64,000 bases of DNA from Pseudomonas fluorescens (GCF_001648775.1 NZ_LVEJ01000001.1:1-64000); one strand, 5' to 3'; numbered from the stretch's first letter, positions 45,898-56,456 are shown. Notes: generated by a model not told the origin, from the letters alone. Program-made: numbers and translations.

Positions 45898-46932
45898 TCA
45901 GAAGTTATCCGGCGTCCGCGCCTTCTCCCGTGCATGCTCGCGGCTGATCAAGCCCTTGGTCAGCAGATCCTTCAGGCACATGTCCAGTGTCTGCATCCCC
46001 AACGCTCCCCCCGTCTGAATCGCCGAATACATCTGCGCCACTTTGTCCTCGCGGATCAGGTTACGGATCGCCGACGTCCCCAGCATGATCTCGTGCGCCG
46101 CCACGCGCCCGCCGCCGATCTTCTTGATCAGCGTCTGCGAGACCACTGCCAGCAACGACTCCGAAAGCATCGAACGCACCATCGACTTCTCGTCACCGGG
46201 GAACACATCGACCACCCGGTCGATGGTTTTCGCCGCTGAAGTGGTGTGCAGCGTGCCGAACACCAAGTGCCCGGTCTCGGCAGCGGTCAGCGCCAGGCGA
46301 ATGGTTTCCAGATCGCGCATCTCGCCGACCAGAATCACGTCCGGGTCTTCACGCAGCGCCGAACGCAAAGCCGTGGCGAAACTGCGGGTATCACGGTGGA
46401 CTTCACGCTGATTGATCAGGCATTTTCGCGATTCGTGAACGAATTCGATCGGATCTTCAATAGTCAGGATGTGGTGATGGCGATGGGTATTGAGGTAATC
46501 GATCATCGCCGCCAGCGTGGTCGACTTGCCGGAACCGGTCGGCCCGGTGACCAGCACCAGGCCACGTGGCGCATCGGTGATCTTGCGGAAGACGTCGCCC
46601 ATGGCCAGGTCCTCCATGCTCAGCACTTTCGAGGGAATGGTACGAAACACCGCCCCGGCGCCACGGTTCTGGTTGAAGGCGTTAACCCGGAAACGCGCGA
46701 CACCCGGCACTTCGAAGGAAAAGTCGGTTTCCAGATGTTTCTCGAAGTCGACCCGCTGCGTGTCGTTCATGATGTCGTAGATCAATTCGTGCACTTGCTT
46801 GTGATCCAGCGCCGGCAGATTGATCCGCCGCACATCGCCATCGACGCGAATCATCGGCGGCAGACCGGCCGACAGGTGCAGGTCGGAAGCGCCTTGTTTG
46901 GCGCTGAAGGCCAGCAGTTCAGTGATATCCAT
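45898..46932 (-). CDS. pilT: Type IV pilus retraction ATPase PilT
   Basis: A 344-residue secretion ATPase that powers pilus retraction. It shows the PAS-like N-terminal part (MDITELLAFSAKQGASDLHLSAG), Walker A GPTGSGKSTT, the Asp box TIEDPIEF, Walker B VILVGEMRDLET, the His box GHLVFGTLHT and the AIRNLIREDK motif required for retraction. The ATG at 46932 is preferred; the frame extends upstream into the yggS region. It is divergent from yggS (56-bp gap). No pilU follows. Confidence 0.96.
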   Translation of the reverse strand: MDITELLAFSAKQGASDLHLSAGLPPMIRVDGDVRRINLPALDHKQVHELIYDIMNDTQRVDFEKHLETDFSFEVPGVARFRVNAFNQNRGAGAVFRTIPSKVLSMEDLAMGDVFRKITDAPRGLVLVTGPTGSGKSTTLAAMIDYLNTHRHHHILTIEDPIEFVHESRKCLINQREVHRDTRSFATALRSALREDPDVILVGEMRDLETIRLALTAAETGHLVFGTLHTTSAAKTIDRVVDVFPGDEKSMVRSMLSESLLAVVSQTLIKKIGGGRVAAHEIMLGTSAIRNLIREDKVAQMYSAIQTGGALGMQTLDMCLKDLLTKGLISREHAREKARTPDNF

Positions 46933-46988
46933 AGCGCTCCTCAATTCCAGTAGAATGCCGCGAACCTTCAGACCGCCGGCGCCTCTTG

Positions 46989-47675
46989 ATGTCCACGATA
47001 GCAGACAACATTCTCCACGTTGGTTCGCGCATCCAGACCGCGACCCAAGCCGCACACCGTCCTGAAAACAGTGTCCAGTTGCTCGCCGTGAGCAAAACCA
47101 AACCCGCCGAGGCCCTGCGCGAAGCGTATGCCGCCGGCCTGCGCAATTTTGGCGAGAACTACCTGCAGGAAGCCTTGAGCAAACAGTCCGAACTGGCCGA
47201 CCTGCCCTTGATCTGGCACTTCATCGGCCCCATTCAATCGAACAAGACTCGGGCGATTGCCGAGCATTTCGACTGGGTGCACTCCGTGGATCGCCTGAAA
47301 ATCGCTCAACGCCTGTCCGAACAACGCCCGGCCGAGCTGCCGCCGTTGAACATCTGCATTCAGGTCAACGTCAGCGGTGAAGCCAGCAAATCCGGCTGCA
47401 CCCCGGCCGATCTGCCGGCTCTGGCTGGCGCGATCAGCGCTTTGCCACGCCTGCAACTGCGCGGTTTGATGGCGATTCCCGAGCCGACCGACGACCGCGC
47501 CGAGCAAGACGCGGCCTTCGCCGCCGTGCAGAAATTGCAGGCGAGCCTCGATTTGCCGCTCGACACACTGTCCATGGGCATGAGCCACGACCTCGAGTCG
47601 GCCATTGCCCAAGGCGCCACTTGGGTGCGTATCGGTACGGCCCTGTTCGGCGCCCGCGATTATTCCCAATCTTGA
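46989..47675 (+). CDS. yggS: YggS-family pyridoxal phosphate homeostasis protein
   Basis: A 228-residue PLP-binding alanine-racemase-fold protein. LLAVSKTKPAEALREAYAAG carries the PLP lysine, with NFGENYLQEAL and MGMSHDLESAIAQGATWVRIGTALFG closing the barrel. It keeps free PLP low and affects amino-acid metabolism. The next gene, proC, follows after 23 bp. Confidence 0.95.
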   Translation: MSTIADNILHVGSRIQTATQAAHRPENSVQLLAVSKTKPAEALREAYAAGLRNFGENYLQEALSKQSELADLPLIWHFIGPIQSNKTRAIAEHFDWVHSVDRLKIAQRLSEQRPAELPPLNICIQVNVSGEASKSGCTPADLPALAGAISALPRLQLRGLMAIPEPTDDRAEQDAAFAAVQKLQASLDLPLDTLSMGMSHDLESAIAQGATWVRIGTALFGARDYSQS

Positions 47676-47698
47676 ACGTTTTCAGATAAGGACCACAC

Positions 47699-48517
47699 AT
47701 GAGCAACACACGTATTGCGTTTATCGGTGCGGGCAACATGGCGGCCAGTTTGATCGGCGGCCTGCGCGCCAAGGGTCTGGAAGCGGCGCAGATCCGCGCC
47801 AGCGACCCGGGTGAAGAAACCCGCGCCAAGGTCAGTGCCGAACACGGTATCGAAACTTTCGCCGACAACGCCCAGGCCATCGACGGCGTCGATGTGATCG
47901 TGCTGGCGGTCAAGCCGCAGGCGATGAAAGCCGTGTGCGAGGCCATTCGCCCAAGCCTGAAACCCAATCAATTAGTGGTGTCGATTGCTGCCGGTATTAC
48001 CTGCGCCAGCATGACCGCGTGGCTCGGCGAGCAGCCGATCGTGCGCTGCATGCCCAACACCCCGGCGCTGCTGCGTCAGGGCGTCAGCGGTTTGTACGCG
48101 ACCAGCGAAGTGACCGCCGAGCAACGCCAGCAAGCCGAAGAGCTGCTGTCCGCCGTCGGCATCGCCCTGTGGCTGAAAGAAGAGCAACAACTGGATGCCG
48201 TGACCGCTGTGTCGGGCTCCGGCCCGGCGTACTTCTTCCTGCTGATCGAAGCGATGACCGCCGCCGGCGTCAAACTCGGCCTGCCGAAGGACATCGCTGA
48301 GCAACTGACCCTGCAGACCGCGCTGGGCGCCGCGCACATGGCCGTCTCCAGCGACGTTGACGCTGCCGAACTGCGTCGTCGTGTGACTTCGCCAAACGGC
48401 ACCACGGAAGCTGCAATCAAATCATTCCAGGCCAATGGCTTTGAAGCCCTGGTCGAAACCGCACTCGGCGCCGCCGCGCACCGCTCGGCCGAAATGGCCG
48501 AACAACTGGGCAAATAA
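47699..48517 (+). CDS. proC: Pyrroline-5-carboxylate reductase
   Basis: A 272-residue NAD(P)H-dependent reductase, which makes proline from pyrroline-5-carboxylate. RIAFIGAGNMAASLIGGL is the dinucleotide-binding start, and the C-terminal part has VTAVSGSGPAYFFLLIEAM and VTSPNGTTEAAI, the P5C-binding signature. Length and start fit. Confidence 0.97.
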   Translation: MSNTRIAFIGAGNMAASLIGGLRAKGLEAAQIRASDPGEETRAKVSAEHGIETFADNAQAIDGVDVIVLAVKPQAMKAVCEAIRPSLKPNQLVVSIAAGITCASMTAWLGEQPIVRCMPNTPALLRQGVSGLYATSEVTAEQRQQAEELLSAVGIALWLKEEQQLDAVTAVSGSGPAYFFLLIEAMTAAGVKLGLPKDIAEQLTLQTALGAAHMAVSSDVDAAELRRRVTSPNGTTEAAIKSFQANGFEALVETALGAAAHRSAEMAEQLGK

Positions 48518-48527
48518 GGAGCCTTAC

Positions 48528-49118
48528 ATGATTGGATTGAACACTGCAGCGGTTTATGTGCTGCAAACCCTCGGCAGCCTGTACCTGCTGATCGTGCTGC
48601 TGCGTTTCGTGCTGCAATTGGTGCGGGCGAATTTCTACAACCCGCTGTGCCAGTTCATCGTCAAAGCGACCCAGCCTCTGCTCAAACCGCTGCGCCGGAT
48701 CATTCCGAGCGTGTTCGGTCTGGACATGTCGTCGCTGGTATTGGCGATTCTGGTGCAACTGGCGTTGATGGCACTGACCCTGCTGCTGACTTACGGCACC
48801 ACCGGTAACCCGCTGCAACTGTTTATCTGGTCGATCATCGGCGTGACCGCGCTGTTCCTGAAGATTTTCTTCTTCGCCCTGATCATCAGCGTGATTCTGT
48901 CGTGGGTCGCACCGGGCAGCCACAATCCGGGTGCTGAGCTGGTCAACCAGATCTGCGAGCCGGCGCTGGCGCCGTTCCGCAAAATCCTGCCAAACCTTGG
49001 CGGTCTGGATCTGTCGCCGATCTTCGCCTTCCTCGCGCTGAAGTTGATCGACATGCTGGTGATCAACAATCTGGCAGCGATGACGATGATGCCGGAAATC
49101 CTCCGCCTGCTGATGTGA
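48528..49118 (+). CDS. YggT family membrane protein
   Basis: A 196-residue protein with two YggT units, each with two helices, in a duplicate arrangement (about residues 7-90 and 95-185). LVLRFVLQLVRANFYNPLCQFIVKATQP is the conserved loop. Osmoregulation and cell shape roles have been proposed. It is coupled to the proC stop by 10 bp and overlaps yggU. Confidence 0.92.
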   Translation: MIGLNTAAVYVLQTLGSLYLLIVLLRFVLQLVRANFYNPLCQFIVKATQPLLKPLRRIIPSVFGLDMSSLVLAILVQLALMALTLLLTYGTTGNPLQLFIWSIIGVTALFLKIFFFALIISVILSWVAPGSHNPGAELVNQICEPALAPFRKILPNLGGLDLSPIFAFLALKLIDMLVINNLAAMTMMPEILRLLM

Positions 49119-49411
49119 GCTGGTTCCGATGGGACGGTGATGACTTGATCCTCGAGTGTCACCTGCAACCGGCAGCCCGCAGCGATGACTTCGCCGGGCT
49201 GCACGGCGATCGCCTGAAAATCCGCCTGACCGCGCCGCCGGTCGAGGGCAAGGCCAATGCTTATCTGATGGGCTTTCTGGCCAAGGCGTTTGGGGTGTCC
49301 AAGAGCCAGGTGAGTTTGCTCAGCGGCGAGTTGAACCGGCAGAAGCGGGTGAAGATTTGTTCGCCGAAGAAGTTGCCGGATTTGCCTGGGTTGGTTGGGC
49401 GCTTGTCTTGA
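49115..49411 (+). CDS. DUF167 / YggU family protein
   Basis: A 98-residue protein with the DUF167 fold (DLILECHLQPAARSDDFAG, APPVEGKANAYLMGFLAKAFGVSKSQV). The GTG start overlaps the yggT stop (GTGA), so translation is coupled. Function unknown. A GC-rich repeat begins 18 bp after the stop. Confidence 0.9.
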   Translation: MSWFRWDGDDLILECHLQPAARSDDFAGLHGDRLKIRLTAPPVEGKANAYLMGFLAKAFGVSKSQVSLLSGELNRQKRVKICSPKKLPDLPGLVGRLS

Positions 49412-49429
49412 GTTTTGCGGCGTCTGCAC

Positions 49430-49577
49430 CCCTCACCCCAGCCCTCTCCCCCTAGAGAGGGAGCCGATCTATGGTGTTTTCGGAATCTGAGTTCACCCCG
49501 GACATATCAGGTCGGCGTAGCTCAAAAGAACACCTCGGTCAGTCCCCTCTACCTCTGGGAGAGGGTTAGGGTGAGGG
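49430..49577. repeat. 3'-flanking GC-rich inverted-repeat element, copy D
   Basis: It opens with CCCTCACCCCAGCCCTCTCC and ends with GGGAGAGGGTTAGGGTGAGG. The interior has TCAGGTCGGCGTAGCTCAAA and the block CACCTCGGTCAGTCCCCTCT shared with copies B and C. It is the shortest copy, at 148 bp, with the yggU stop 18 bp upstream. Confidence 0.82.
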
Positions 49578-49639
49578 CTGCTTGCCGCTAACCCCCCCGG
49601 TCTTTAGACTTACGCCTCATTTCAACGAGAGCAGGGTCG

Positions 49640-50779
49640 ATGCCAACTGCCTTTCCCCCCGATTCTGTTGGTCTGGTGACGCCGCAAACCGCGCACTTCA
49701 GCGAACCGCTGGCGCTGGCCTGCGGCCGTTCGCTGCCCGCCTATGACCTGATCTACGAAACCTACGGCACGCTGAACGCGCAAGCGAGCAACGCCGTGCT
49801 GATTTGCCACGCCTTGTCCGGCCATCATCACGCTGCCGGCTATCACAGCGTCGACGACCGCAAACCCGGTTGGTGGGACAGTTGCATCGGCCCCGGCAAA
49901 CCGATCGACACCGCCAAGTTCTTCGTGGTCAGCCTGAATAATCTGGGCGGCTGCAACGGCTCCACCGGCCCGAGCAGCGTCAACCCGGAGACCGGCAAAC
50001 CGTTCGGCGCCGATTTCCCGGTGCTCACCGTGGAAGACTGGGTGCACAGCCAGGCACGTCTCGCTGACTTGCTCGGCATCGGCCAGTGGGCGGCGGTGAT
50101 TGGCGGCAGCCTCGGCGGCATGCAGGCGCTGCAATGGACCATCACCTATCCGGATCGCGTCCGCCACTGCCTGGCCATCGCCTCGGCACCGAAGTTGTCG
50201 GCACAGAACATCGCCTTCAACGAAGTCGCGCGTCAGGCGATCCTGACTGACCCGGAATTCCACGGCGGTTCCTTCCAGGAAGCCGGCGTGATCCCCAAGC
50301 GCGGCCTGATGCTGGCGCGCATGGTCGGCCACATCACTTATCTGTCCGACGACTCAATGGGCGAGAAATTCGGCCGTGGCCTGAAGAGCGAGAAGCTCAA
50401 CTACGACTTCCACAGTGTCGAGTTCCAGGTCGAAAGCTACCTGCGTTATCAGGGCGAAGAGTTTTCCGGACGCTTCGACGCCAACACCTATCTGTTGATG
50501 ACCAAGGCGCTGGATTACTTCGATCCCGCGGCGAGCTTCGACGATAACCTGGCGAAAACCTTTGAAAACGCCACGGCAAAGTTCTGCGTGATGTCGTTCA
50601 CCACCGACTGGCGCTTCTCCCCGGCGCGTTCGCGCGAACTGGTGGATGCGCTGATGGCGGCGCGCAAGGACGTCAGTTATCTGGAAATCGATGCGCCGCA
50701 GGGCCACGACGCCTTCCTGATTCCGATCCCGCGCTACTTGCAGGCGTTCGGCAATTACATGAACCGCATCACGTTGTGA
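49640..50779 (+). CDS. metX: Homoserine O-acyltransferase MetX
   Basis: A 379-residue alpha/beta hydrolase-fold enzyme that activates homoserine in methionine synthesis. The nucleophile is Ser157 in [12 protein letters not shown], with the Asp and His in the C-terminal [10 protein letters not shown]. Pseudomonas MetX enzymes often use succinyl-CoA rather than acetyl-CoA, so the exact acyl donor cannot be read here. metW follows after 7 bp. Confidence 0.95.
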   Translation: MPTAFPPDSVGLVTPQTAHFSEPLALACGRSLPAYDLIYETYGTLNAQASNAVLICHALSGHHHAAGYHSVDDRKPGWWDSCIGPGKPIDTAKFFVVSLNNLGGCNGSTGPSSVNPETGKPFGADFPVLTVEDWVHSQARLADLLGIGQWAAVIGGSLGGMQALQWTITYPDRVRHCLAIASAPKLSAQNIAFNEVARQAILTDPEFHGGSFQEAGVIPKRGLMLARMVGHITYLSDDSMGEKFGRGLKSEKLNYDFHSVEFQVESYLRYQGEEFSGRFDANTYLLMTKALDYFDPAASFDDNLAKTFENATAKFCVMSFTTDWRFSPARSRELVDALMAARKDVSYLEIDAPQGHDAFLIPIPRYLQAFGNYMNRITL

Positions 50780-50786
50780 GAAAGCC

Positions 50787-51407
50787 ATGAGAGCTGATCT
50801 GGAAATCATCCAGGAATGGATCCCCGCCGGCAGCCGCGTCCTCGACCTCGGTTGCGGCGACGGCGAGTTGCTGACCTGGCTGCGCGACAACAAGAATGTC
50901 ACCGGTTATGGCCTGGAAAACGACGCCGACAACATTGCCGAGTGCGTGGCTAAAGGCATCAATGTCATCGAGCAGGATCTGGACAAAGGGCTGGGCAACT
51001 TCGCCAGCAACAGTTTCGACATCGTCGTCATGACTCAGGCCCTGCAAGCCGTGCATTACCCGGACAGGATCCTCGACGAAATGCTGCGGGTCGGTCGTCA
51101 GTGCATCATCACTTTCCCGAATTTCGGTCACTGGCGCTGCCGCTGGTACCTGGCGAGCAAGGGCCGCATGCCGGTTTCGGAATTTTTGCCGTACACCTGG
51201 TACAACACGCCGAACATTCACTTCTGCACCTTCGAAGATTTTGAAGAACTGTGCCGCGAACGTGATGCGAAGGTCATTGATCGGCTTGCCGTGGATCAAC
51301 AGCACCGCCACGGGTGGGCCAGTAAGCTATGGCCTAATCTGTTAGGTGAGATCGGTATCTACCGCGTCAGCAGCCCGCAGCTTGCAGACCACAAAGTCGC
51401 GGTCTGA
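50787..51407 (+). CDS. metW: MetW methyltransferase-like protein
   Basis: A 206-residue class-I SAM-binding fold protein. SRVLDLGCGDGELLTWL is motif I, and the NSFDIVVMTQALQ segment fits the MetW family. MetW works with MetX in methionine synthesis and is needed for MetX activity in several bacteria. It overlaps no gene; the DUF4426 gene begins 26 bp later. Confidence 0.95.
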   Translation: MRADLEIIQEWIPAGSRVLDLGCGDGELLTWLRDNKNVTGYGLENDADNIAECVAKGINVIEQDLDKGLGNFASNSFDIVVMTQALQAVHYPDRILDEMLRVGRQCIITFPNFGHWRCRWYLASKGRMPVSEFLPYTWYNTPNIHFCTFEDFEELCRERDAKVIDRLAVDQQHRHGWASKLWPNLLGEIGIYRVSSPQLADHKVAV

Positions 51408-51433
51408 ATCCCGGCATTTCGAGGAGCACGATC

Positions 51434-51868
51434 ATGGGTCGTTTAGCGTTGTTGTTATTGACTGCCTGCCTGAGCGCCAGCGCCCTGGCGGCCGACATCA
51501 TCAAAGGGGAGCGCAAGGAAACCTTTGGCGACGTCACGGTGCACTACAACACTTTCAACTCGACGTACCTGCAACCGGACATCGCCAAGGCCGCAGAGCT
51601 GGTGCGCAGCAAGAATCAGGGCGTGATCAATGTCTCGGTGATCAAGGACGGCAAACCACTGATCGCCAGCGTCACCGGCACGGTCAAAGACCTGACCAGC
51701 CAGAGCGTGCCGCTGAATTTCCGCCAGATCACCGAACAGGGTGCGATCTATTACATCGCCCAGTACCCGGTGGAGCAGCAGGAAACCCGCACCTTTGAAA
51801 TCAAGGTGCAGAACGGCGACAAGATCAACACCATCAATTTCAACCAAGAACTCTTTCCCGGCGAATGA
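51434..51868 (+). CDS. Exported DUF4426 family protein
   Basis: A 144-residue protein with a signal peptide (residues 1-20, ending ASALA) and a beta-rich DUF4426 domain ([24 protein letters not shown]). Function unknown. The stop overlaps the rdgB start, forming part of the met-rdgB-hemW run. Confidence 0.92.
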   Translation: MGRLALLLLTACLSASALAADIIKGERKETFGDVTVHYNTFNSTYLQPDIAKAAELVRSKNQGVINVSVIKDGKPLIASVTGTVKDLTSQSVPLNFRQITEQGAIYYIAQYPVEQQETRTFEIKVQNGDKINTINFNQELFPGE

Positions 51869-52461
51869 TGAACATCAAGCAGCTCGTACTGGCCAGCCAT
51901 AACGCCGGCAAACTCAAAGAACTCCAGGCCATGCTCGGCGACTCGGTGCAACTGCGCTCGATTGGCGAGTGGAGCAAGGTCGAGCCGGAAGAAACCGGTC
52001 TGTCGTTCGTCGAGAACGCGATCCTCAAGGCACGCAACGCTGCGCGCATTTCCGGGCTGCCGGCGCTGGCCGATGACTCGGGTCTGGCGGTGGATTTCCT
52101 CGGCGGTGCGCCGGGCATCTATTCGGCGCGTTATGCCGACGGCAAGGGCGATGCGGCGAACAACGCGAAACTGCTCGACGCCCTGAAGGACGTGCCGGAA
52201 GCCGAACGCGGTGCGCAGTTCGTGTGCGTGCTGGCGCTGGTACGTCATGCCGACGATCCGTTGCCGATCCTCTGCGAAGGCCTGTGGCACGGGCGGATTC
52301 TGACCGCTGCCAGCGGCGAACACGGTTTCGGTTATGACCCGCTGTTCTGGGTGCCGGAACGTGACGTGTCCAGCGCCGAATTGAGCCCGGCCGACAAGAA
52401 CCAGATCAGCCACCGCGCCCGTGCAATGGATCTGCTGCGCCAGCGTCTGGGCTTGAAATGA
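51865..52461 (+). CDS. rdgB: RdgB/HAM1 dITP/XTP pyrophosphatase
   Basis: A 198-residue enzyme that removes deaminated purine nucleotides. It has [15 protein letters not shown] at the start, [50 protein letters not shown] near the middle and [10 protein letters not shown] at the end. ATGs at 51865 and 51868 are both possible; the former overlaps the DUF4426 stop as ATGA. It overlaps hemW by 4 bp. Confidence 0.95.
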   Translation: MMNIKQLVLASHNAGKLKELQAMLGDSVQLRSIGEWSKVEPEETGLSFVENAILKARNAARISGLPALADDSGLAVDFLGGAPGIYSARYADGKGDAANNAKLLDALKDVPEAERGAQFVCVLALVRHADDPLPILCEGLWHGRILTAASGEHGFGYDPLFWVPERDVSSAELSPADKNQISHRARAMDLLRQRLGLK

Positions 52462-53663
52462 CCCGTGATTCTTCTGCGTCGTCGCTGATCGTCGGCGGCG
52501 CCGCCTCTTCGCCTCGGGCGCCGTTGCCGACGCTGCCACCCCTGGCGCTGTACATCCACATCCCGTGGTGTGTACGCAAATGCCCGTATTGCGACTTCAA
52601 CTCGCACACTGCCAGCCCGGTGTTGCCGGAGCAGGAATACGTCGACGCCTTGCTGGCCGATCTCGATCAGGACCTGCACGCCGTGTACGGGCGTGAAATC
52701 AGTTCGATCTTTTTCGGTGGCGGCACGCCGAGCCTGTTCAGCGCCGAAGCCCTCGGTCGACTGCTGGAAGGCGTCGAGCAGCGCATTCCATTTGCCCACG
52801 ACATCGAAATCACTCTGGAAGCCAATCCGGGCACCTTCGAACAAGAGAAGTTCGTCGCCTACCGCAAACTGGGGATCAATCGCCTGTCGATCGGCATCCA
52901 GAGCTTCCAGCAGGAAAAGCTCAAGGCGCTGGGCCGCATTCACAACGGTGATGAAGCGGTGCGCGCGGCGGGCATGGCGCGGCAGGCCGGGTTCGATAAC
53001 TTCAACCTCGACTTGATGCACGGCTTGCCCGATCAGTCGCTGGACGACGCCCTGAGCGATCTGCGCCAGGCTATCGCGCTGAATCCGACGCACATTTCCT
53101 GGTATCAACTGACACTGGAGCCGAACACGGTGTTCTGGAACCAGCCGCCGGTGCTGCCGGAAGATGACACGCTGTGGGACATTCAAGAGGCCGGGCAGGC
53201 GCTGCTGGCCGAGCACGGTTACGCGCAGTACGAAGTGTCGGCTTATGCACAGGCCGGGCGTCCGGCGCGACATAACCTCAATTACTGGAGTTTTGGCGAT
53301 TTCATCGGCATCGGCGCGGGCGCGCACGGCAAGTTGAGTCATCCCGACGGACGCATCGTTCGTACCTGGAAGACCCGTTTGCCAAAGGACTATCTGAATC
53401 CGGCGAAAAGCTTCCAGGCTGGCGAAAAAGCGCTGACCAATGACGAGATGCCGTTCGAGTTTCTGATGAACGCTTTGCGCCTGACTGACGGCGTCGAATC
53501 GCTCCTGTATCCGGAGCGCACCGGGCTGTCGCTGGAAAGCCTTGCCGAAGGCCGGGCAGCGGCCGAACAAAGCGGTCTGTTGCAGGTCGAACCGTCACGT
53601 CTGGCGGCCACCGAGCGCGGACAGCTGTTTCTCAACGACTTGCTGCAACAATTTCTGAACTGA
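52458..53663 (+). CDS. hemW: HemW radical SAM haem chaperone
   Basis: A 401-residue radical SAM protein. The cluster motif is CVRKCPYC within [35 protein letters not shown] and [14 protein letters not shown] follow, and the C-terminal HemN-like domain is present. Unlike HemN, HemW is a haem-binding chaperone, and the family CX3CX2C with a following Phe is seen. It overlaps rdgB by 4 bp. Confidence 0.95.
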   Translation: MTRDSSASSLIVGGAASSPRAPLPTLPPLALYIHIPWCVRKCPYCDFNSHTASPVLPEQEYVDALLADLDQDLHAVYGREISSIFFGGGTPSLFSAEALGRLLEGVEQRIPFAHDIEITLEANPGTFEQEKFVAYRKLGINRLSIGIQSFQQEKLKALGRIHNGDEAVRAAGMARQAGFDNFNLDLMHGLPDQSLDDALSDLRQAIALNPTHISWYQLTLEPNTVFWNQPPVLPEDDTLWDIQEAGQALLAEHGYAQYEVSAYAQAGRPARHNLNYWSFGDFIGIGAGAHGKLSHPDGRIVRTWKTRLPKDYLNPAKSFQAGEKALTNDEMPFEFLMNALRLTDGVESLLYPERTGLSLESLAEGRAAAEQSGLLQVEPSRLAATERGQLFLNDLLQQFLN

Positions 53664-53685
53664 TTTCAGTGCTAAGGGAAAACGC

Positions 53686-54009
53686 ATGGATTTGATACTC
53701 GACCTGCTCGCCACCGTCTCCCGCTGGAGCCGCAGCAACCTCTCGGAAATCGCCCTGGCGCTGGTCGGCTGCCTGCTGGTGCTGTTCGGCGCCGACTTCA
53801 AAGGCTGGGTCGAACAACGCCTGGGCAGCATCGCCGGCGCCTTGCGCGTGCCGCTGATGTCGCTGCTGTGCGTGATCGGCAGCGGCGCGGCGCTGATCTA
53901 CGCCACGCCGTGGGTGGTCAAGGGCTTGAGCCAGTTCAACAACTACAGCCTGGCGCCCGTCCTGCTGGTAGTACTCGTTCTCATAGGCGTAGTCGCCGAC
54001 CGCCGCTAA
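53686..54009 (+). CDS. DUF3392 family membrane protein
   Basis: A 107-residue protein with three hydrophobic segments (about residues 21-37, 54-76 and 86-104), of the DUF3392 family found next to hemW in pseudomonads. Function unknown. It is 22 bp downstream of hemW. Confidence 0.88.
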   Translation: MDLILDLLATVSRWSRSNLSEIALALVGCLLVLFGADFKGWVEQRLGSIAGALRVPLMSLLCVIGSGAALIYATPWVVKGLSQFNNYSLAPVLLVVLVLIGVVADRR

Positions 54010-54032
54010 ACCCACAAACACCCCAAAACAAC

Positions 54033-54121
54033 TGTGGGAGCGAGCCTGCTCGCGAATACGTGTGTCAGTCAACATCAGTGTTGAATGAACATCCGCTTTC
54101 GTGAGCAGGCTCGCTCCCACA
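54033..54121. repeat. Paired REP element, inward type, CT subtype
   Basis: Inverted REP arms with TGTGGG outermost. The right arm has one change (GTGAGCAGG in place of GCGAGCAGG); both are CT type. It separates the DUF3392 gene from trmB. Confidence 0.86.
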
Positions 54122-54139
54122 GGTTTTATTGCGTGATGC

Positions 54140-54865
54140 TTAAGCGAGTTTTTCGAACTTCAGATCCCACACGCCATGGCCAAGACGCTCGCCGCGGCGT
54201 TCGAACTTGGTGATCGGGCGTTCGGCCGGGCGCGGTACGCATTTGCCATCTTCGGCGAGGTTGCGGTAGCCCGGGGCGACGTTCATCACTTCCAGCATGT
54301 ATTCGGCGTACGGTTCCCAGTCGGTGGCCATGTGCAGAATGCCGCCGACCTTCAACTTGCTGCGCACCAGTTCAGCGAACGAGGCCTGAACGATGCGACG
54401 CTTGTGGTGACGGCTCTTGTGCCACGGATCCGGGAAGAACAGCATCAGGCGATCGAGGCTGTTGTCGGCGATGCAGCGGTTGAGCACTTCGATGGCGTCG
54501 CAATCGTAGACCCGCAGGTTGGTCAGGCCCTGCGTCAGCACGCCATTGAGCAACGCACCAACACCGGGGCGGTGAACCTCAACGCCGATGAAATCCTGAT
54601 CTGGCGCCGCCGCGGCCATTTCCAGCAGCGAGTGGCCCATGCCGAAACCGATCTCCAGCGAGCGCGGTGCCGAACGGCCAAACACTTGGTCGTAATCCAC
54701 CGGCGCATCGGTCAGCGGCAGCACGAACAGCGGCGTGCCTTGATCCAGACCTTTTTGCTGGCCTTCGGTCATGCGCCCGGCGCGCATCACGAAGCTCTTG
54801 ATGCGGCGGTGTTGGCGCTCGTCGCCCTCTTCCGTCTGGATAGGCGTGTCGTTCGATTCAGTCAT
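54140..54865 (-). CDS. trmB: tRNA (guanine46-N7)-methyltransferase
   Basis: A 241-residue SAM-dependent enzyme that methylates G46 of tRNA. It shows [16 protein letters not shown] (motif I), [27 protein letters not shown] and [16 protein letters not shown] at the end, all specific to TrmB. The ATG at 54865 is preferred. It follows thiG in the same direction with a 9-bp gap. Confidence 0.96.
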   Translation of the reverse strand: MTESNDTPIQTEEGDERQHRRIKSFVMRAGRMTEGQQKGLDQGTPLFVLPLTDAPVDYDQVFGRSAPRSLEIGFGMGHSLLEMAAAAPDQDFIGVEVHRPGVGALLNGVLTQGLTNLRVYDCDAIEVLNRCIADNSLDRLMLFFPDPWHKSRHHKRRIVQASFAELVRSKLKVGGILHMATDWEPYAEYMLEVMNVAPGYRNLAEDGKCVPRPAERPITKFERRGERLGHGVWDLKFEKLA

Positions 54866-54874
54866 CAATGGCTC

Positions 54875-55669
54875 TTACTTGATCAGACCATCCAGCGGCG
54901 AAGAGGCGCTGGCATAGAGTTTTTTCGGCATACGGCCAGCGAGGTAGGCCAGACGGCCTGCAACGATGGCGTGTTTCATGGCTTCAGCCATCATCACCGG
55001 CTGCTGGGCGTGGGCGATGGCCGAGTTCATCAGCACCGCATCGCAACCCAGTTCCATGGCGATGGTTGCGTCGGAGGCAGTACCAACACCGGCATCGACC
55101 AACACAGGAATTCTGGCTTCTTCGAGGATGATCTGCAGGTTATACGGGTTGCAGATCCCCAGACCGGAACCGATCAGACCGGCCAGCGGCATCACTGCGA
55201 TGCAGCCGATTTCTGCCAGTTGACGGGCGATGATCGGGTCATCGCTGGTGTAAACCATCACGTCAAAACCTTCCTTGACCAGCGTTTCCGCGGCCTTGAG
55301 GGTTTCGATGACATTCGGGAACAGGGTCTTTTGGTCAGCCAGTACTTCCAGCTTCACCAGATTGTGGCCATCGAGCAGCTCACGGGCCAGGCGGCAGGTG
55401 CGCACGGCTTCGATAGCGTCGTAGCAACCGGCGGTGTTTGGCAGGAAGGTGTAGCGCTCCGGCGACAGCACGTCGAGCAGGTTCGGCTCGCCTTCGATCT
55501 GGCCCAGGTTGGTGCGGCGCACGGCGAAGGTGACGATCTCGGCACCCGAGGCTTCGATGGCCTGACGGGTTTCTTCCATGTCACGGTACTTGCCGGTACC
55601 GACCAGCAAACGCGACTGGTAAGTACGACCGGCCAGCACAAAAGGCTTGTCGCTACGAACGATGCTCAT
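54875..55669 (-). CDS. thiG: Thiazole synthase
   Basis: A 264-residue TIM-barrel enzyme that forms the thiazole phosphate of thiamine using ThiS-thiocarboxylate, glycine imine and 1-deoxy-xylulose phosphate. The catalytic Lys lies in [47 protein letters not shown] is the C-terminal phosphate-binding region. It follows thiS. Confidence 0.96.
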   Translation of the reverse strand: MSIVRSDKPFVLAGRTYQSRLLVGTGKYRDMEETRQAIEASGAEIVTFAVRRTNLGQIEGEPNLLDVLSPERYTFLPNTAGCYDAIEAVRTCRLARELLDGHNLVKLEVLADQKTLFPNVIETLKAAETLVKEGFDVMVYTSDDPIIARQLAEIGCIAVMPLAGLIGSGLGICNPYNLQIILEEARIPVLVDAGVGTASDATIAMELGCDAVLMNSAIAHAQQPVMMAEAMKHAIVAGRLAYLAGRMPKKLYASASSPLDGLIK

Positions 55670-55729
55670 GGGGAATCCTCTTTAGGGGTGAGGGTCTTGC
55701 AGAATTCTGTGCCCTCGCGGGCCGGGCGA

Positions 55730-55930
55730 TCAGCCGCCGCCGATGGCGTGCACCACTTCAACGTTGTCGCCGTCGTTGAGCGTGGTGTCGGCATGCTGGC
55801 TGCGCGGGACGATATCCAGATTGAGTTCGACTGCCACTCGACGCCCGGTCAGTTCCAGACGAGTGATCAGGGCCGCAACGGTTTCACCGTCGGGCAGTTC
55901 AAGGGATTCACCGTTCAACTGAATGCGCAT
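55730..55930 (-). CDS. thiS: Sulfur carrier protein ThiS
   Basis: A 66-residue ubiquitin-fold protein ending in the diagnostic Gly-Gly (HAIGGG), which is thiocarboxylated and donates sulfur for thiazole formation. [15 protein letters not shown] is the family start; upstream in-frame ATGs would add an atypical leader. thiG lies 60 bp downstream on the same strand. Confidence 0.9.
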   Translation of the reverse strand: MRIQLNGESLELPDGETVAALITRLELTGRRVAVELNLDIVPRSQHADTTLNDGDNVEVVHAIGGG

Positions 55931-56001
55931 GCGCAACGCCGCCATCATTTTTTGGGGCTGGCATTCTAGCCCGATCATGACCTAAAGGTCAGCACCAAGC
56001 G

Positions 56002-56382
56002 TCAAGCGGTTGCTTGCAAGCGCCAGGCGGCGAGCCCCAGGCAAACCCATCCGGCCAGAAATGCCAGGCCACCGAACGGGGTGATGATGCCAAGCTTGCT
56101 GATGCCGGTGGTGGTGAGCACGTACAGGCTACCGGAGAACAGCAGGATACCGACGGTGAACGATACGCCCGCCCAAGCGACCAGCCGCCCCTGAATCTGC
56201 GTGGCCAACAGCGCCACACCGAACAGTGCCAAGGTGTGCACCAATTGATAGGTCACGCCCGTGTGGAAAATCGTCAGGTACTCGGGTGTCAGGCGGTTTT
56301 TCAGGCCATGGGCGGCGAACGCACCCAAAGCGACCCCGGTGAAACCGAAAAAAGCGGCCAGCATCAAAAAGCCACGCAGCAT
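56002..56382 (-). CDS. DUF423 family membrane protein
   Basis: A 126-residue protein with four helices of the DUF423 (YgdD-like) family. FGFTGVALGAFAAHGLKNRLTPE is the conserved loop and TPFGGLAFLAGWVCLGLA closes it. Function unknown. It is divergent from mtgA. Confidence 0.9.
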   Translation of the reverse strand: MLRGFLMLAAFFGFTGVALGAFAAHGLKNRLTPEYLTIFHTGVTYQLVHTLALFGVALLATQIQGRLVAWAGVSFTVGILLFSGSLYVLTTTGISKLGIITPFGGLAFLAGWVCLGLAAWRLQATA

Positions 56383-56456
56383 TGGGAACTCCAGTCAGAC
56401 GCGATCGGCAGGGTCTGTATAATGGCCCGCTCCACCGGTTCGGCCAAGCCATCTCT

